A DNA stretch of 64,000 nt, from positions 248,001 through 312,000 of the forward strand of contig VDMD01000016.1 in NCBI GenBank assembly GCA_007026445.1, given 5' to 3'. Shown here piece after piece: positions 1-12,405 of this stretch; positions within the stretch are counted from its first letter, which is position 1; each line of letters begins with the position of its first letter. The position numbers were made by a program, and so were the translations under genes. The notes below the pieces were generated by a model, which saw only the letters and a program-made list of their open reading frames with translations, searched no databases and was not told the DNA's origin. Source of the stretch: Schizophyllum amplum (lineage: Eukaryota; Basidiomycota; Agaricomycetes; Agaricales; Schizophyllaceae).

Positions 1-578
1 CGGCTGCACGGTCTTGAGCGCGTAAATATGTCCGCATAGAGACGCAGCGCGTCCTCTGGGTCGTCGGAATTCAGTATCTGCTTGCCCTTGCCATTTGCTT
101 CAAAGGCACTGAAATCAGTTGTTGAGGGACGTTGGTCAGAGTTTCACAACTCACTACTCTTTGATGAGGTAGGAGCGTCGGAATCTTTCTCCGTTGTGAC
201 GGCAGCACTTTCGTGGGCGGTCGTATCTGCAATGTCCCATTCCGCCGCCAGTCGACGAGCCATATCCTCGTCAGAGTCATTCCGCGGATGCAGAACCGAG
301 GAACCTGCGGCCTCAGCCACATTATCCGCTGAGCTCCACTCCGCCGCTAATCGACGCGCCAAGGCCTCGTCAGACTCGATGTTAGCCAGGCCACGCAAGC
401 AGGTGCCATTCGAGCTCCCCTCGACAAAGTCTTCAACCACTATGGGACTTCCAGGACGCGCTCTTTTGAGTGGGGGCGCTGCGCTCTCGTCCTCTGAGTC
501 GCTGCAAAGGTCGATCACTTCAGCTGCGTTGACTCGTGTAGCACGGCTTGTGTTCGACTTGGGGCGCTTCGTAGTCAT
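1..578 (-). CDS. N-terminal part of a protein with two UIM-like motifs (incomplete)
   Basis: The gene runs leftward off the window edge, so only its 5' part is visible. The first exon starts at the ATG at 578 and encodes a basic, Ser-rich start, an acidic stretch (DLCSDSEDE), a KRARP basic patch that could be a nuclear signal, and two near-identical motifs of the form DEALARRLAAEW and DEDMARRLAAEW. These resemble ubiquitin-interacting motifs, with an acidic lead followed by the Ala-x-x-Leu-Ala helix. The coding frame is lost near 145-150 and picked up again from about 107 to 1 as a continuing open frame ending in LRLYADIFTRSRPC, which implies an intron of about 40 bp. The catalytic part, if any, lies outside the window. 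Fungal Tdp1-type or RBR-ligase-type proteins can carry such N-termini, but nothing visible decides the family. It is divergent from the isocitrate lyase gene, with about 290 bp between the start codons. Confidence 0.6.
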
Positions 579-871
579 GATGAAAGCAAAAGTTGTTTTG
601 TTCAAAGTGCGGCGGATAACAAAGGAAGACCCGAGTGCGAACGGGAGGCGCCCAGTGGCTGTGCGGATCCACGTGCAAATGATTGTACCGGGGTTCTCAG
701 GGCCGATGTGCCGGAGTGCGGGGAATACGGCCACCCTCGGCCACCCCACGGGCTCGACTTCATCCTTCCTTCTCACCGCCATCTTCTGCGGTTCGAACCG
801 GGATGCGACTGCCATCGGTGAGGACGAAGCTGCAGCTCTGCGCCGCGCGCCCAGCGTTTTGTGCACGCACA

Positions 872-3108
872 ATGTCAGCGTCCGCGGCGCTGCCTCTGCA
901 GCCTCCATCCGTGGACGAAGAGACGGCTCTGCTGGAGACGCGCTCGCAAGAGATGGCCGCCTTCTTCGAGTCAGCACGATTCAAGGGGATCAAGCGAACC
1001 TATACCCCTACCGACGTGGTCAAGAAGCAGGGCATGCTGCCCGCTGTTCCTCTCCCGGGCACTCTGCTCGCAGACAAGCTTCATTCGCTGCTGTCCGCCG
1101 CTGCCAGCGAAGGACGGCCGGTTCACACCATGGGCGCGGTGGATCCCGTACAGATGACTCAGATGGCGCAGAATCAAGAAGTGGTCTACATCTCTGGATG
1201 GGCTGCAAGCAGCTTGTTAACGACTGGGAGCAACGAAGTGGGACCGGACTTTGGGTGCGCGTGCCGTGTCTCGAGATGATGTTCGACTGGCTCACATAGT
1301 ATACAGGGATTATCCATATACTACTGTACCGAATCAAGTGCAGAGAATTTTTCGAGCTCAGCAGCTCCATGATCGCAAGCACTTCGACGCTCGGATGTCG
1401 GCCACCCCTGAGCAGAGGTCGAAGATGGATTACATCGACTACCTTCGACCCATCATCGCAGATGGAGACACTGGGTGCGTTCCACTCCGTCCGCAGTACT
1501 GTTTACCTGATATCGCATAGACACGGTGGACTGTCCGCTGTCATGAAGCTAACAAAGCTGTTTGCGGAGTCCGTGAGTTTAGTCCTCTTGTCAACTTCAG
1601 CATGGCTGATACGATGTGTACAGGGAGCTTCGGCAGTGCACTTCGAGGATCAGCTTCACGGTGGCAAGAAGGTAAGAGCTTTCTGTCTCACGTTCTCCTT
1701 GAGGGCCTTGTTAATCTGACGCTCGCTCTCCAGTGCGGCCATCTTGCTGGCAAAGTTCTCGTACCGACTTCCACGCACGTGTCACGTCTCGTATCCGCAA
1801 GATTTCAACTCGACCTCTTGAAGTCCACGATGCTCACCATCGCTCGGACGGACTCGGAGAGCGCCAACCTCATCTCGTCGACTGTCGACGCTACGGACCA
1901 CGACTTCATCCTCGGTACGACAACGCCCGGACTCCCGCTGGCCGATGCTATCGCGCAGGCCGAAGCACGTGGTGCTACCGGGCCCGAGGTCAACGATGTT
2001 GAGAGTACGTGGGTGCTCGAGCATCATCTATGTACTTTCGGTGAAGGTATGCGTATTACAGTCAGCTCTCGGAGTCTTCGCTAATCACGTACGATAAGCG
2101 GTCGAGAAGGCTATCGAAGCATCGGAAATCCCTGACAAGGCTGCTGCTCTCGAGGTCTACAAGTCTTCCTCCGCCGGGCAATCGATCACGGTCGCTCGTG
2201 ACATCGCCGCTGATATCCTCGGCAAGCCTGTCTTCTTCGACTGGGATGGTGAGATTATATACATTACCACGCTGACGCCCCCCTCGCTAAATAAGAACAG
2301 CTCCCCGCACGCGGGAGGGTATCACCACTACAAGGGTGGTATCGAGGCCGCCATACGGCGGTCCATACAGTTTGCGCCGTATGCGGACATGATCTGGCTC
2401 GAGACCAAGAAGCCCGATATCGAGCAGGCGCGGTCGTTTGCGCGCAAGATCAGGGAGGCTCATCCCGGGAAGTGAGTCAAGCGCGTGTTACATCCGCTTC
2501 CCTTCGTTTATAACCGCTTCCCTAGGTGGCTGGTATACAACTTGAGCCCCAGCTTCAACTGGGCGGGTCATGGCTTTGATGGTGAGTTATGCATGCGCCG
2601 GCTTGGACTTGACTGACCTGAATTTTGCAGAGGCGCATCTGAAGAGCTTCGTCTGGGATCTGGCTAAGGAAGGGTACGGACTGCGCGTACAGCACGTGTG
2701 GTATTCTGACCTGGCTGTAGCTTCGTCCTGCAACTGATTTCGTTAGCCGGTCTTCACAGTAACGCGGTTACAACCGGTATGTCTCGAAAACACGTATGAC
2801 TTCTCGCACCGCCCTCATTCTCGCTGCAGCCGAGTTGTCTAGGCGCTTCAAGGACGAGGGTATGCTCGCGTATGTCGAGCTCATCCAGCGTAAGGAGAAG
2901 GAGATCGGGTGTGATGTCCTGACGCATCAGAAATGGTACGTTGCTGCTGCCTCTCAACAGCGTCTGTACTACTAGTACACTGTGCTGTCACTGACGATCC
3001 AATTGCAGGAGCGGTGCCAACTACATTGACGGCATTCTGCAGACGGTCTCGTCTGGCTCGTCAAGCTCTTCTGCTATCGGGAAAGACTCGACGGAACATT
3101 CATTCTGA
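872..3108 (+). CDS. icl1: Isocitrate lyase (glyoxylate cycle)
   Basis: Isocitrate lyase cleaves isocitrate to succinate and glyoxylate, allowing growth on acetate or fatty acids; in fungi it is cytosolic or peroxisomal. The N-terminus ([20 protein letters not shown]) matches the family, as do [19 protein letters not shown], the active-site signature [14 protein letters not shown], the TIARTDSE block, [25 protein letters not shown] and [13 protein letters not shown]. At least seven short introns are needed, for example 1255-1306 (GTGCGC..ACAG) and 1475-1520. The spliced protein is of the expected full length, about 550 residues, and ends at TGA 3106-3108. The conserved segments REG and YHHYKGG near 2317-2320 lie in different frames, so one base is missing in the GGG there. 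In such a conserved enzyme this looks like a sequence error rather than gene death. The methylisocitrate lyase paralogue is a weaker alternative, because the overall motifs fit ICL well. Confidence 0.93.
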
Positions 3109-3366
3109 GCATCGTCTCATGTGAGGCAATGGGGCATGCGTTCTGAGAATGGTGAAGATCGCGCTATAGCCTGCACGACCAATGTAAAACATATGTAGGA
3201 CTTTCTCAATCGGAATAACAATATAATCGCCTAAACATGAGCTTACTGCATATCCCACAGACTCGTGTGCTGCAAGCTGCAAGCTTTATGTAACGAAGCC
3301 TGCTTTCAACTCCCATCACCGCTCACCGCCATTATACGTCTACTGTAGCTCCTACATTCCTTCGCC

Positions 3367-4416
3367 ATGTCTTCACATCCTTTTGAGGCAGGCGACTCAG
3401 AGTCCATCGAGGACTACTGCCGCAAGATGCGCCGCCTGCAGGCGGCTTCTTGGGGAAAGCCTCTGGCTGCGGGCGTGTCCTTCACATTTAATCCTCGCGA
3501 GCCCCTTCCAGCAGTGCTCCGAATCCATGCATCCAGAAGTGCGCTCCAAAGTCATGCACGAAGTACGCCCGATGCCTCATCTTCCCTACGGGGAGGCTCG
3601 GGCTTTCACTCTTTCCAGGCCTCTGCAAGTTGGCCACAGTTACGAAACTCAAGTTTGGCTGGCGACGGACCCTGGTCAAGTGTACGCGGATGTGGTACTC
3701 AATTCATTGCACCCAGCTTCCTCCGCCTCCCGTACGAGAGTCTAAGGGTCATCGATGTCGAGGCTGGTGACTACTGGTATCCCGCCGACGTCGTTCATCG
3801 CCAAGTTGCTGCCTATCTCGCCCTGGATGATTTTCAAGGCAGCACTTTGCCATATTTTTGCGGTATGCATGAGGTAAGTACGTCCTTGTGTCACTCTGAT
3901 GCCGCCACTGACACTGAATGCCTGGAGTAGGCGGTGATGCCACGGGGAGAGCAAGCAAGCGTGCTCGCACTCGAGTACCTGCCAGGGCCAAACCTTCGTG
4001 TAGCCAAGGATACTGTGGATTCCTATTCTTCCTCTTCGAAGTACCAAGACTTTGAGGCCTACCTCGCCCTCGTAAGCTGCCGCCGCCTCTCCGCCGCCTG
4101 GCGCTCACCGACCGCATGCAACGAACAGGTCAATTCCGCCATTTCCACCGTGAGAGCCGCCCATAGTCGAGATGTTCGGCATCGGGACTTGCGCGAGGAA
4201 AACATGTTGGTCGACGAGAGCAATGATCTTGCTGTCATCATCGACTGGCACAACAACCCGCGGACGATCGACGACCCAGGATTCATAGCCGGGATGGATC
4301 TCTTCAAGCTTGCGAGCACGTTTCTGCGTTGCGACAGGCATCGCAAACAGCTGAGGGAGTACTATAGGACGGCGCATCCAGACATTCACATGTCGACTCG
4401 TTTTGCTCGGTTCTAA
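3367..4416 (+). CDS. Small protein-kinase-like protein
   Basis: The predicted product is a compact kinase-fold protein of unknown substrate. After an N-terminal Ser/Glu-rich segment, the spliced protein contains a VYADVVL segment followed by FIAPSFLRLPYESLR, then ALEYLPGPNL (hinge-like), a catalytic-loop motif HRDLREEN near the C-terminus and VIIDW in the place of the DFG motif. This arrangement (HRD..N plus I-D-W) is typical of phosphotransferases of the APH/choline-kinase or fungal FunK kind. Introns are inferred at about 3474-3510, 3871-3930 (GTAAGT..TAG) and 4072-4129. The reading frame breaks at AA 3701-3702, between DVVL and FIAPS, and no plausible intron covers the break; adding one A would restore DVVLKFIAPSF. 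The gene is therefore either a recent pseudogene or carries a sequencing deletion. It lies tail-to-head behind icl1 with no evident functional link. Confidence 0.6.
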
Positions 4417-4791
4417 CTAGTCAGCGGATGGGTGTCCAGGGAATTGCAGACCGTCATGACATCCTATTGTCGTTGTCTCATGAGTAGTTCGGGCTCGGGA
4501 ATGAGTGACTTGCGTTACAAAAGAGTTGATGAAGGTCGAGTCAGAGTTGCAAGTTGACTGTTTTGAAGTCGCTCAGTCGGCCCGCTAGTCCCGAGTTCGC
4601 GCACGTGTCAGACAACAAGTCCGCAAGGCCCATGCTTTGCTGTTTGGAATCGGTGACGCCTCTTGACTGGTGACTATTTGTTTCGACTGAGGGACATTTG
4701 AGCGTTCAGTCCGAGTTCTGGTGCGTGGCATGCCATCTGCTGCCAGAGAAGCCACTCACGCAGCCCACAGCGCCTTCCGTTCAACCGGAGA
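4417..4791. other. Intergenic region upstream of the PH/SMP protein
   Basis: There is no supported coding sequence. The stretch holds the 3' flank of the kinase-like gene and the presumed promoter and 5' leader of the next gene. I see no clear TATA box. Confidence 0.5.
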
Positions 4792-7700
4792 ATGAGCATC
4801 AGAGCCATCGTTTATGCATACGTGCTCGGCGGAATCACCTTCCTTCCTCTCCTCGTCCTCCTCGTCATCTTTATCACTGTCTACACATCCGTTCCTGTCG
4901 GCGAACTCGACGCCCAGAAGAAACGCAGAGACGCCGAGAAGCAGGACGATGATGACGTCGTGTCCCCCGATGAGGCGCTCGAAGTGAACGATGTGCCCAG
5001 GACACGCAAGGGCTGGCTCACCGTCCGGCGCACCTTCGAGGAGACAGGCGGCGATGCTGGCTACATGACCGTCATGCGCACCTTCCTCGACTCCCATTCA
5101 AAGGACCCAAAGAGATCGCGCCCCAAGGACATGTGGTATGTCGCTCTCAAGGGGAAGGTGCTTTACCTCTACGAGGATGAGACAATGAATGACTGCGAGG
5201 CGGCCGTCGAACTCGGCGGTCATGACGTCGTAGTGTATCCCGAGGAACAGCTCGACGGGGAGCTGTTTGCAAAGCGCAACGCCATCTGCCTGAAGCCGAA
5301 GCCACAACAAGCCGGGCTGCCTAGTCTCACTAGGACGATGACGCTGGGGAAGGAGGACGTGGATGCGAAGCTGGAAGAGTCTGACGCGGATGGCAAAGCC
5401 CGTGAGAAGCAGCGAGAACGACTGGAAGCGGAGGAACAAGTGAAGGATGCAGCGCGGAAGGAGGCATTCGACCCATCTACTCCCTGGTTCATCTTCGTCC
5501 GCTCGAACGCAGAGATGGAGGACTGGTATTTCTCACTCGTTCACGCCTCAGATCACCCCGCGCAGACCAGCACATTGTCCCCACTCCGTCCAGTCTTCGA
5601 CCCGACCGACATGCAGCATCTCGTGGAAACTCTTGACGCGCAGCCGGACGTCATCCCCATGCGATGGTTTAACGCTATACTCGGTCGTGTCTTCTTCAGC
5701 TATTACCGCACGAAGACCCTAGAGGACTATCTCATCGGGCGCTTGATGAAGAAACTGTCGAAAGTCAAGCGCCCAGGCTTCCTCACCGATGTCGTTGTTA
5801 CCGAAGTCTCAGTCGGCAATCGTCCACCCATGTTCAGCAAGCCGATGCTCAAGGAACTCACGAAGGAGGGCGACGCATCCATGGAAGTCCACTTGCAGTT
5901 CAAGGGCGAGGTCCGTATCACCGTCGAGGCGACTGCGACAATCAACATTGGCACGTTCAGGTCGTACACAGTCAAGCTTATGCTCGCGGCGGTGCTGAAG
6001 GAGCTAGAGGGCAATATGCTTATCAAGGTCAAGCGCCCACCCACCAACCGCATCTGGTACGCCTTCACAAAGTCACCTCGCATGGTGCTCGAGGTCGAGC
6101 CCATCGTAAGCGACCGACAAATTACATGGACTATGATCTTGAGCCAGATTGAGTCGCGGCTGAAGGAGATTGTACGCTCTTTGCCTTGTAGCAGGGACGC
6201 GTCTGACCGTATTCCCATAGATCGAGGAATCCGTGGTTATGCCCAACATGGACGACATAGCCTACTTTGACAGCCTTCCCTTCCTACACCGTGGCGGAAT
6301 ATGGGAAGACGCCGCACGTCATCACAAGAGGCAACCAACGCCGTCCGAGCCCTCGACTGCGCCGCCGAAGGAGGAGTCTTCTAACATAGACTCTTCTGAC
6401 GACAGATTGCCTCCTGTTTCTGCTCCTTCTGTCCCGCGCGCTCAAACGACGGAGGCCTCTACGACGAACGACCCCAATTCATCCACCTCTCCTCCAAAGG
6501 CAGAACCTCTACAGCCGTCTTCAACAGTCGATGAGGCGAAAGCGAATCGTCGGACGTCTTGGTTTGCTGCAACTCGGGCTCCATCTGACCCACTACCCAC
6601 CGCTCTCAACGGTTCAGCTATATCAGAAGAGCCCGCTGAAACCTCTGATCGTGGCAGACGAGCCGAAGTCAACTCTGATTTCCCTCGCTCTCGATCCATC
6701 TCCGGGAAGGAGTCGCTATCGGCGGACGACCATTCCGCTCTGGCCGCCAAGGACTCGCAGCAGACCATTCGACGGCCGTCCCCTTCTCCCAGCGCCCACT
6801 CCTCCTCTAGCCGTACAGATTCTACGCCATCCCACCCTGTCGTTGCTTCCGCGCCACCATCATCCCAGGACGTATCGATCCCGCGCAGCGATCCATCGCA
6901 GCCGCCACCCAGTCCGTCGACATTCCTATCTACGCTCAAGTCGCGCGCTGGCGACAAGCAGGCCTTGACCAACACGGCGAAGGAGACGATGCAGTCGATG
7001 CGGAAGTGGGGCGTGAACTGGGCGGCGTCACGTCGGAAGGACTCCATCAGCTCGTCGTCGGGGCACAGCGAAGAGGTTCCAGATCTCGGAATGGCGACTG
7101 AGCGACCTCGGACAGAGAGCACCCCGTCACAGAAGAACAGACATAGCTACGCCGATGTTCGCGCGGCTGTGGATGGGCGGCGAGATCGATACGACTCCAC
7201 CCCTACCGGATCTGCACCTATCGCGATTCCGCAACGCAGGCCTCTCTCGGACAGGTTGTCGTCCAGCGCGGAACCGAGCGGCAGTGGCTTAGCACGTACC
7301 GTCTCGAATCCCTCGCCCGGCGGTTCGCTACAGTCCACAGGAAACGCAAGCGGAAAGAGCGCCTCGCCACAAAGTACCTCCGTAAAGCGACCGCAAGCGC
7401 CAGAAGCGGCCGACTCCGATAAGAAAGCGCCGACTGCGCCTATTCACGTCCAGCCCAAAGCGATGACGATGAGCATCCCTAAGATCCACGCGAAACACCG
7501 GGGCGAGGTGCAGTCCATGGGCTACGTCCCGCCGGAACCGGAGCCCGCCCCGCAGGCGGAGAACAAGCTGAAGCCGGCGATACAGAGCGTGTACCGCCTG
7601 TGGAAGAACCCGGCGGCGCCCACGCAGGCTGGCGAGGACGTCAATAGCACCCAGTCGGAGGCAGAGGAGCGCAGCGAGTCGTCTGCCTCCGGGCAGGGGC

Positions 7701-8056
7701 CGGACGCGTCGAGCGAGCCGGGGCGGCGGGCGTCGCGGGCGCTGTCTGTGTCGAAGCCTTCGTTGGGGACGAGGCAAGCGAGGACGTCCACTTCGTTGTC
7801 ACGGCCGCCGTTGTCGCCAACGCAGCTGGCTGGGGAGCCTGGCACGTCGGCGGAGAAGGCGCTCAAGACGATTGCAAGCAAGGATGGGACAACGCGGCAG
7901 TCTCTTGACCGGGTGCACCCGCACCCTGCTCCCGATAATAGCGACGCGGATGCGACCGCCGACGTGTCGCCTTTTGAATCGTCGTCTCCCGCGAAGGACA
8001 GCCTGGCTGGTTCTTCACAAGGCGTCGAGCAGGAACGCCCGGCTCCCGATACATAG
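4792..8056 (+). CDS. Nvj2/TEX2-like lipid-transfer protein (TM, PH and SMP domains)
   Basis: Nvj2 of yeast and TEX2 of animals are ER-anchored lipid-transfer proteins at organelle contact sites. Residues about 5-32 form one hydrophobic membrane anchor. Residues about 65-250 form a split PH-like domain (GWLTVRRTF at the start, [16 protein letters not shown] in the middle, [21 protein letters not shown] at the end) with a charged insert. Residues about 270-480 form an SMP lipid-binding domain ([52 protein letters not shown]). A single intron at about 6171-6221 (GTACGC..CATAG) joins RLKEI to [15 protein letters not shown]. The remaining 600 residues are Ser/Pro-rich, low-complexity and probably disordered. 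The start at 4792 places the membrane helix directly at the N-terminus, as in the family. Total length is about 1080 residues. Contact-site location is inferred from the family. Confidence 0.9.
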
Positions 8057-8671
8057 TCACACATCCACACCACTCGCACCCTCTTTCGCTTGCTCTGTGG
8101 TATACTTACTCATAACACATGTACTTTTAGCACTCGGACTTGGTTGCGATCTTCCCTACTCTATGCCTCCAGCGCCGTCTGAGCCAACACACACGTGCAT
8201 GTCGTCGGACATACCCATATCTACTGCTAGCCCAATGCTAGCCTTCACTCTTGAACGCGACGAACCTGCGGTGCGCGCCACCATCTCATTCCAACGTTCC
8301 GAAGATTCCGGTTCAATTGTGCCTGGACCCCGTGACCCTTTGTCTCCGGTTGCTATGGCCCAGAAAGGAAACTCCATTGTGTTTCGTGGCGGTGTGGTCT
8401 GCGACTGCCAGGGGATGTTTATCCCGCTGAGAGTTCGCTTGCGCGCGTATCGATAAGTCAATGGGCGCGCCAACCATATGAGCGCATTACCTCCCCTTCC
8501 ATACAGCGCCTGACTTCGATTTCACGTCTTGCGTCTTGCCACCGCGAGCCAAGCAAGCCGCAGCAGGCAACCGGCGGACGGGCGCTTACGGGCGTTTTGC
8601 ATGGTCAGCGCGCCGCTCTTCCTTACGAACGCGACGAGCAGTCGATCACGCATATTCAGAAGCGGAGTGCG
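8057..8671. other. Intergenic region
   Basis: This is the 3' flank of the SMP-domain gene and the 5' region of the next gene. An open frame at 8163-8456 has no recognisable domain and no splice context, so I do not call it a gene. Confidence 0.4.
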
Positions 8672-11600
8672 ATGGCGGCGAGCGTAGGCTACAACAGCGC
8701 ACCCAGATCGCTCACAATATCCCCCAACCTCGAAGCACTGCTCGAGCACGATGAGAAGATCCGGCAGCTCAAGATGGTCGATGTGCCGATCTTCGGAGGG
8801 GACGCGGTCGCACAATGGAGTACGGTGTCCGTGGTGGGGGATGTTGTCGATTACGGCCTACCCCCACCCCCACGGAGGCGACGACCAGCGACTGCGCCGA
8901 ACAGCCCTGCCTCGGACGGTGGACGATTGTGGTCAACATCGTCACCCACGTCGAGCGCGCAGTCCCCCACCCTCTTCTTCACGCGATCGCCCGGCGCGGC
9001 TGCGCCCACGTCGAGCACCTCGGACAACAACCCGTTCATCAACCCCGCCCCATCGCAGGAGGATCTCCGGCGAATGCACAGACCAGCACCACTTGCTCCC
9101 CGTCCATCGTCGTTTACCGGTGCTTATACGGATCGCAGACCGGAAGCCCGTTCCCAACTCGCTGGCAGTAGTCTCTCGCCCCCACCCCCGCCCCCGCCGC
9201 ATCGACCAGTCATGAGAGTGCCAACACACGTACCTCACACGTCACTCCCCGAGAAGTTGGAGGGGGGACACGGGTTGGGCATAGCGACAGGAAGCGAGAC
9301 GTCAGGGCATCCTGCAGGCCATCGGAAGACGGAAAGCGAACCGGCAGTCCAACAAATGAAGACGACCGTTACCCAAACGCCGTTCCGTTTACGCGAACGC
9401 GCGCGTTTGAAGGGAAAGCTGCTCAAGCTGAAGGGGACCAGTTGCAGTAAGTAGGCTGTCCTTTGAGTGTCAAGCTGAGGCTGAGGTGCCTGCTAGACCG
9501 ATTGCGAGCGCTTTCTGAAGACAGTCCGCTGCAAGCGCAGGCCATTCAGGGCGTCACATTGACATACGAAGAACCGGGGAAGAGCCGGGAATTGGAAATC
9601 GTTAGCCTCGACATCAATAGCAGTGCCGCCGGAATACCAAGGCGACCAGGCGTAGGTTCCCACGCCCGTCGCCATAAGTCGTCCCCGTCCGTCGGCTCTG
9701 GCTCTTCCACACTCGACCGCGGCGCCCTTTCTCCTCACGCGCTCACCGTCACCGCCGCGCACAGCCCTCTCCCCGCCGCCGTCCACGACGCGAACACGCC
9801 CTTCACGATCGACCCCCGTTCAGTGATCGACACTCCCGCGCAGCCCACCATGCCCGGCGACGCACGCACACAGTCTAGAAGGCAGAGCGGACAGTCTTTT
9901 ATAGACTTCAGCCCGGTTTTCGAGGACGCGCCTGCATTGGATCTGCAGTCACGTCCCGAGAAAACAGCCGCCCGGCAAGCTATTTCGCCTCTCGACATAC
10001 CGTCCCAGGCCGAACCGGCCGTATCGAGATCGGCCTCCCTCAAGCCTCCGCTCCCGACAGCCCCGAAACCCACCTTCCACCGCGCGCTCTCCGTCTCCCG
10101 AAGCGCCAATCGCTCCAAGTCTGCCTCACGGCCGGAGGACAACATGTTGCCTCCCACCACCAACAACCTAAGCGCGGAAGAGCGTGCCGGCCTCATAAGG
10201 AGGAACCGGAAGCTGGAGAGAATCCTGGGTCAGCCCGCAGTCGCCCAGAAGGCCAATGATACACTGCGAAATCCCTCGCCATCCTCTGGGCACCAGCGCG
10301 GTGCGATTTCCCTCACCGCGCAGGAGCTGGACGCGTTGAAGACCCCCACATCTGCCAACTGGCCTCCTGCGGAAGGCGCCCAAACCCTCACCATGAGCGG
10401 CAGACGGCACTCGACTCCCCTCAGCCCGGATGACTTCCAGTTTCTACGCGACATTAACGACGACTCCAGGACTCCCACATCACGACTGTCCTTTATGGAC
10501 TTCTCTGACGACGAAGTTGAGAAGCCATCCCGTAGTACGAGGCGTGACCGCACCGCGTCTATTCGCTCGATAGCGGAGACGGTGTCCGCCCAAGATATGG
10601 AGGAAGAAGAGCGGAGGAGGAAACGTGACCGACTTGCGAAGCTACATCGCTACTTGGGGTCGCGTGTTCCCCCGAGTTTAGTCCTTGGCTCTGACCATCC
10701 CTCTGCGAACATCACACCCGTCGACGACACCCCCGGCGAGTCCTCGATCACCATGCCGTGGCAAGGCCGCAAGAGTTCGTCCAGCTCGATGTCGCCGTCA
10801 TCCTCATCCGAGAACTTTGAGCGCGTCAGGGAGAATCTGGACTATGAGGAGAAGGCTATCAACGTGCGCCGCGCACAGAAGATGCAACAGGTGCGTTAGC
10901 TGGCTTCAGCCGCTCTACCGGTTGCTCATCCAGGTCGCGTACAGATGTTCGGCGTCGCGCCACCGCAGACTTTGTATCACACGCGCCACTCCCCGTCGCC
11001 CTCCCTCCCCTCGCGACCGCAGCTTGCGGGCACTGTTCAGCATGAAAATCAGACGCCCAAGACGCCGTTCGACGCCGTTCCACCGCCATTGGGACATCGC
11101 AACCCCAATCGCGGACCCTACATGAGACGCAAATACAGCAACGCGGACTCGGACGACCAAATGCAACGCCCTGGGTCGCCGGAATCCAGCACGCACCTTA
11201 TCCCCAAATCATCGCGCAATTCTGTCGTCTACACAAATTATGAAGCCTCTATCAACTCCCTCAACGACATACTGGATAGAGTACGTTTCAGCCACCTGCA
11301 TTGAAAGATAGCGCGATTGATCTGACGCGCATCCAGGACGATAGGGCGTCGCTTGCGGAGCTCCATCAGTACCTGCTGGACGATCGCGCGCCAGCTTCGC
11401 CTGGAGTCGGCAAGCGGACGTCTACGTCGTCTGCGGGCTCCCGCAAGTCGGAAAGGCGCCGTTCTTTGCCTGTGCAGGCGGCGCTGGAGGCTACGTCTCC
11501 GACCATGTCAGAGATGGAGAAGCCGGACGTGACCGACTTCCAGTGGCGTCGTCGCAAGGCGGCGAAGCTGACGCAGTTCTTTGGCGTTAACCATCGCGAG

Positions 11601-11794
11601 GTCATCGACGAGGTGCTCAATAGCTTTGAGCATGGCCTCGAATTCGAGCGCGACCGGGGGAATATCGATATCGAGGAAGCTGAGGTGTGTCTTGCGTGTT
11701 TGTTCTTTCAGAAAGACAAGACAACTTACGGCCATTCGTAGGACCTACTGCGCAAGATCCGCCACATCAAAAGCAAGCGCTCGAGTGTTACGTG
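8672..11794 (+). CDS. Hypothetical Ser/Pro-rich protein with conserved ends
   Basis: I do not recognise this protein. The start at 8672 (MAASVGYNSAPRSLTIS) leads into a folded-looking segment (NLEALLEHDEKIRQLKMVDVPIFGGD). Long Pro/Ser-rich stretches follow, with a run of eight prolines near residue 175. After an intron at about 9452-9496 (GTAAGT..CTAG) the frame continues at LRALSEDSPLQAQAIQGVTL, with polar low-complexity sequence and an acidic/basic helix (DMEEEERRRKRDRLAKLHRYL). The C-terminus is compact and helical (RRKAAKLTQFFGVNHREVID), and the last exon encodes DLLRKIRHIKSKRSS. Further introns lie near 10890-10944, 11281-11335 and 11684-11742. The length is about 950 residues. The ordered N- and C-terminal segments with a disordered centre suggest a scaffold or regulator, but no function can be assigned. 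An in-frame ATG at 8597 is an alternative start. Confidence 0.75.
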
Positions 11795-12405
11795 AACTAA
11801 CGATTGAATAATGGACTACATACTCACCCTCCGCATCACCTACTCTCTCCATTATCTACCTTCTTACCCTCTTCATCATCTACCATCTCCATCTATGCAA
11901 CATCTACTTACCAAAGGACTACGACTCAGTCTTATCTTATTGTATACCGTCAACCTGCTTCAGGCCTCACGCACAACCCTTCTATCCGATTCGTCTTTTC
12001 CTCGTGGATGCATTGATGTACTACATAGTAATCAGCGGAGACAATGTGTAGTGGTTATTCCCAGTGATGCCGCAGGTCCTCGCCAGTATTGAGCTGGCGT
12101 CGATGAACCGTCGCTTAGACGGAGGTTGGTTGTAACCAGCGTTGCCCCACTCTCCGGGGCTTCCCCATACATATGGCGACAGCCTTGCTGTTGACTCATG
12201 CTTTCACGGCTTCGCCGAGGACAGGGAGGATACATAGTGTATCTCTGGTGGCGTGGGATTGAGCGACCTCAGGGGCTTCTGGATCGCGAGAAACACGTCA
12301 CGAGCGAAACCATCCACTGACGGCGGACGCTGCCAAACTAGACCAAACTAGAAGTTCAACTTCTTCCACTCATTAGCGCCTGACTAGCGCTCACTCTCCA
12401 ACTCA
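11795..12405. other. Intergenic region upstream of SKI2
   Basis: No gene is supported. The first half is pyrimidine-rich 3' flank of the hypothetical gene, and the second half is presumed SKI2 promoter. The short repeated word CAAACTAGA near 12335-12350 is the only local structure seen. Confidence 0.4.

Noticed and set aside
82..1299. 405-codon plus-strand open frame
   Set aside because: It runs antisense to the UIM-like gene, through a divergent promoter and into the first icl1 exon in a wrong frame; it has no domain.
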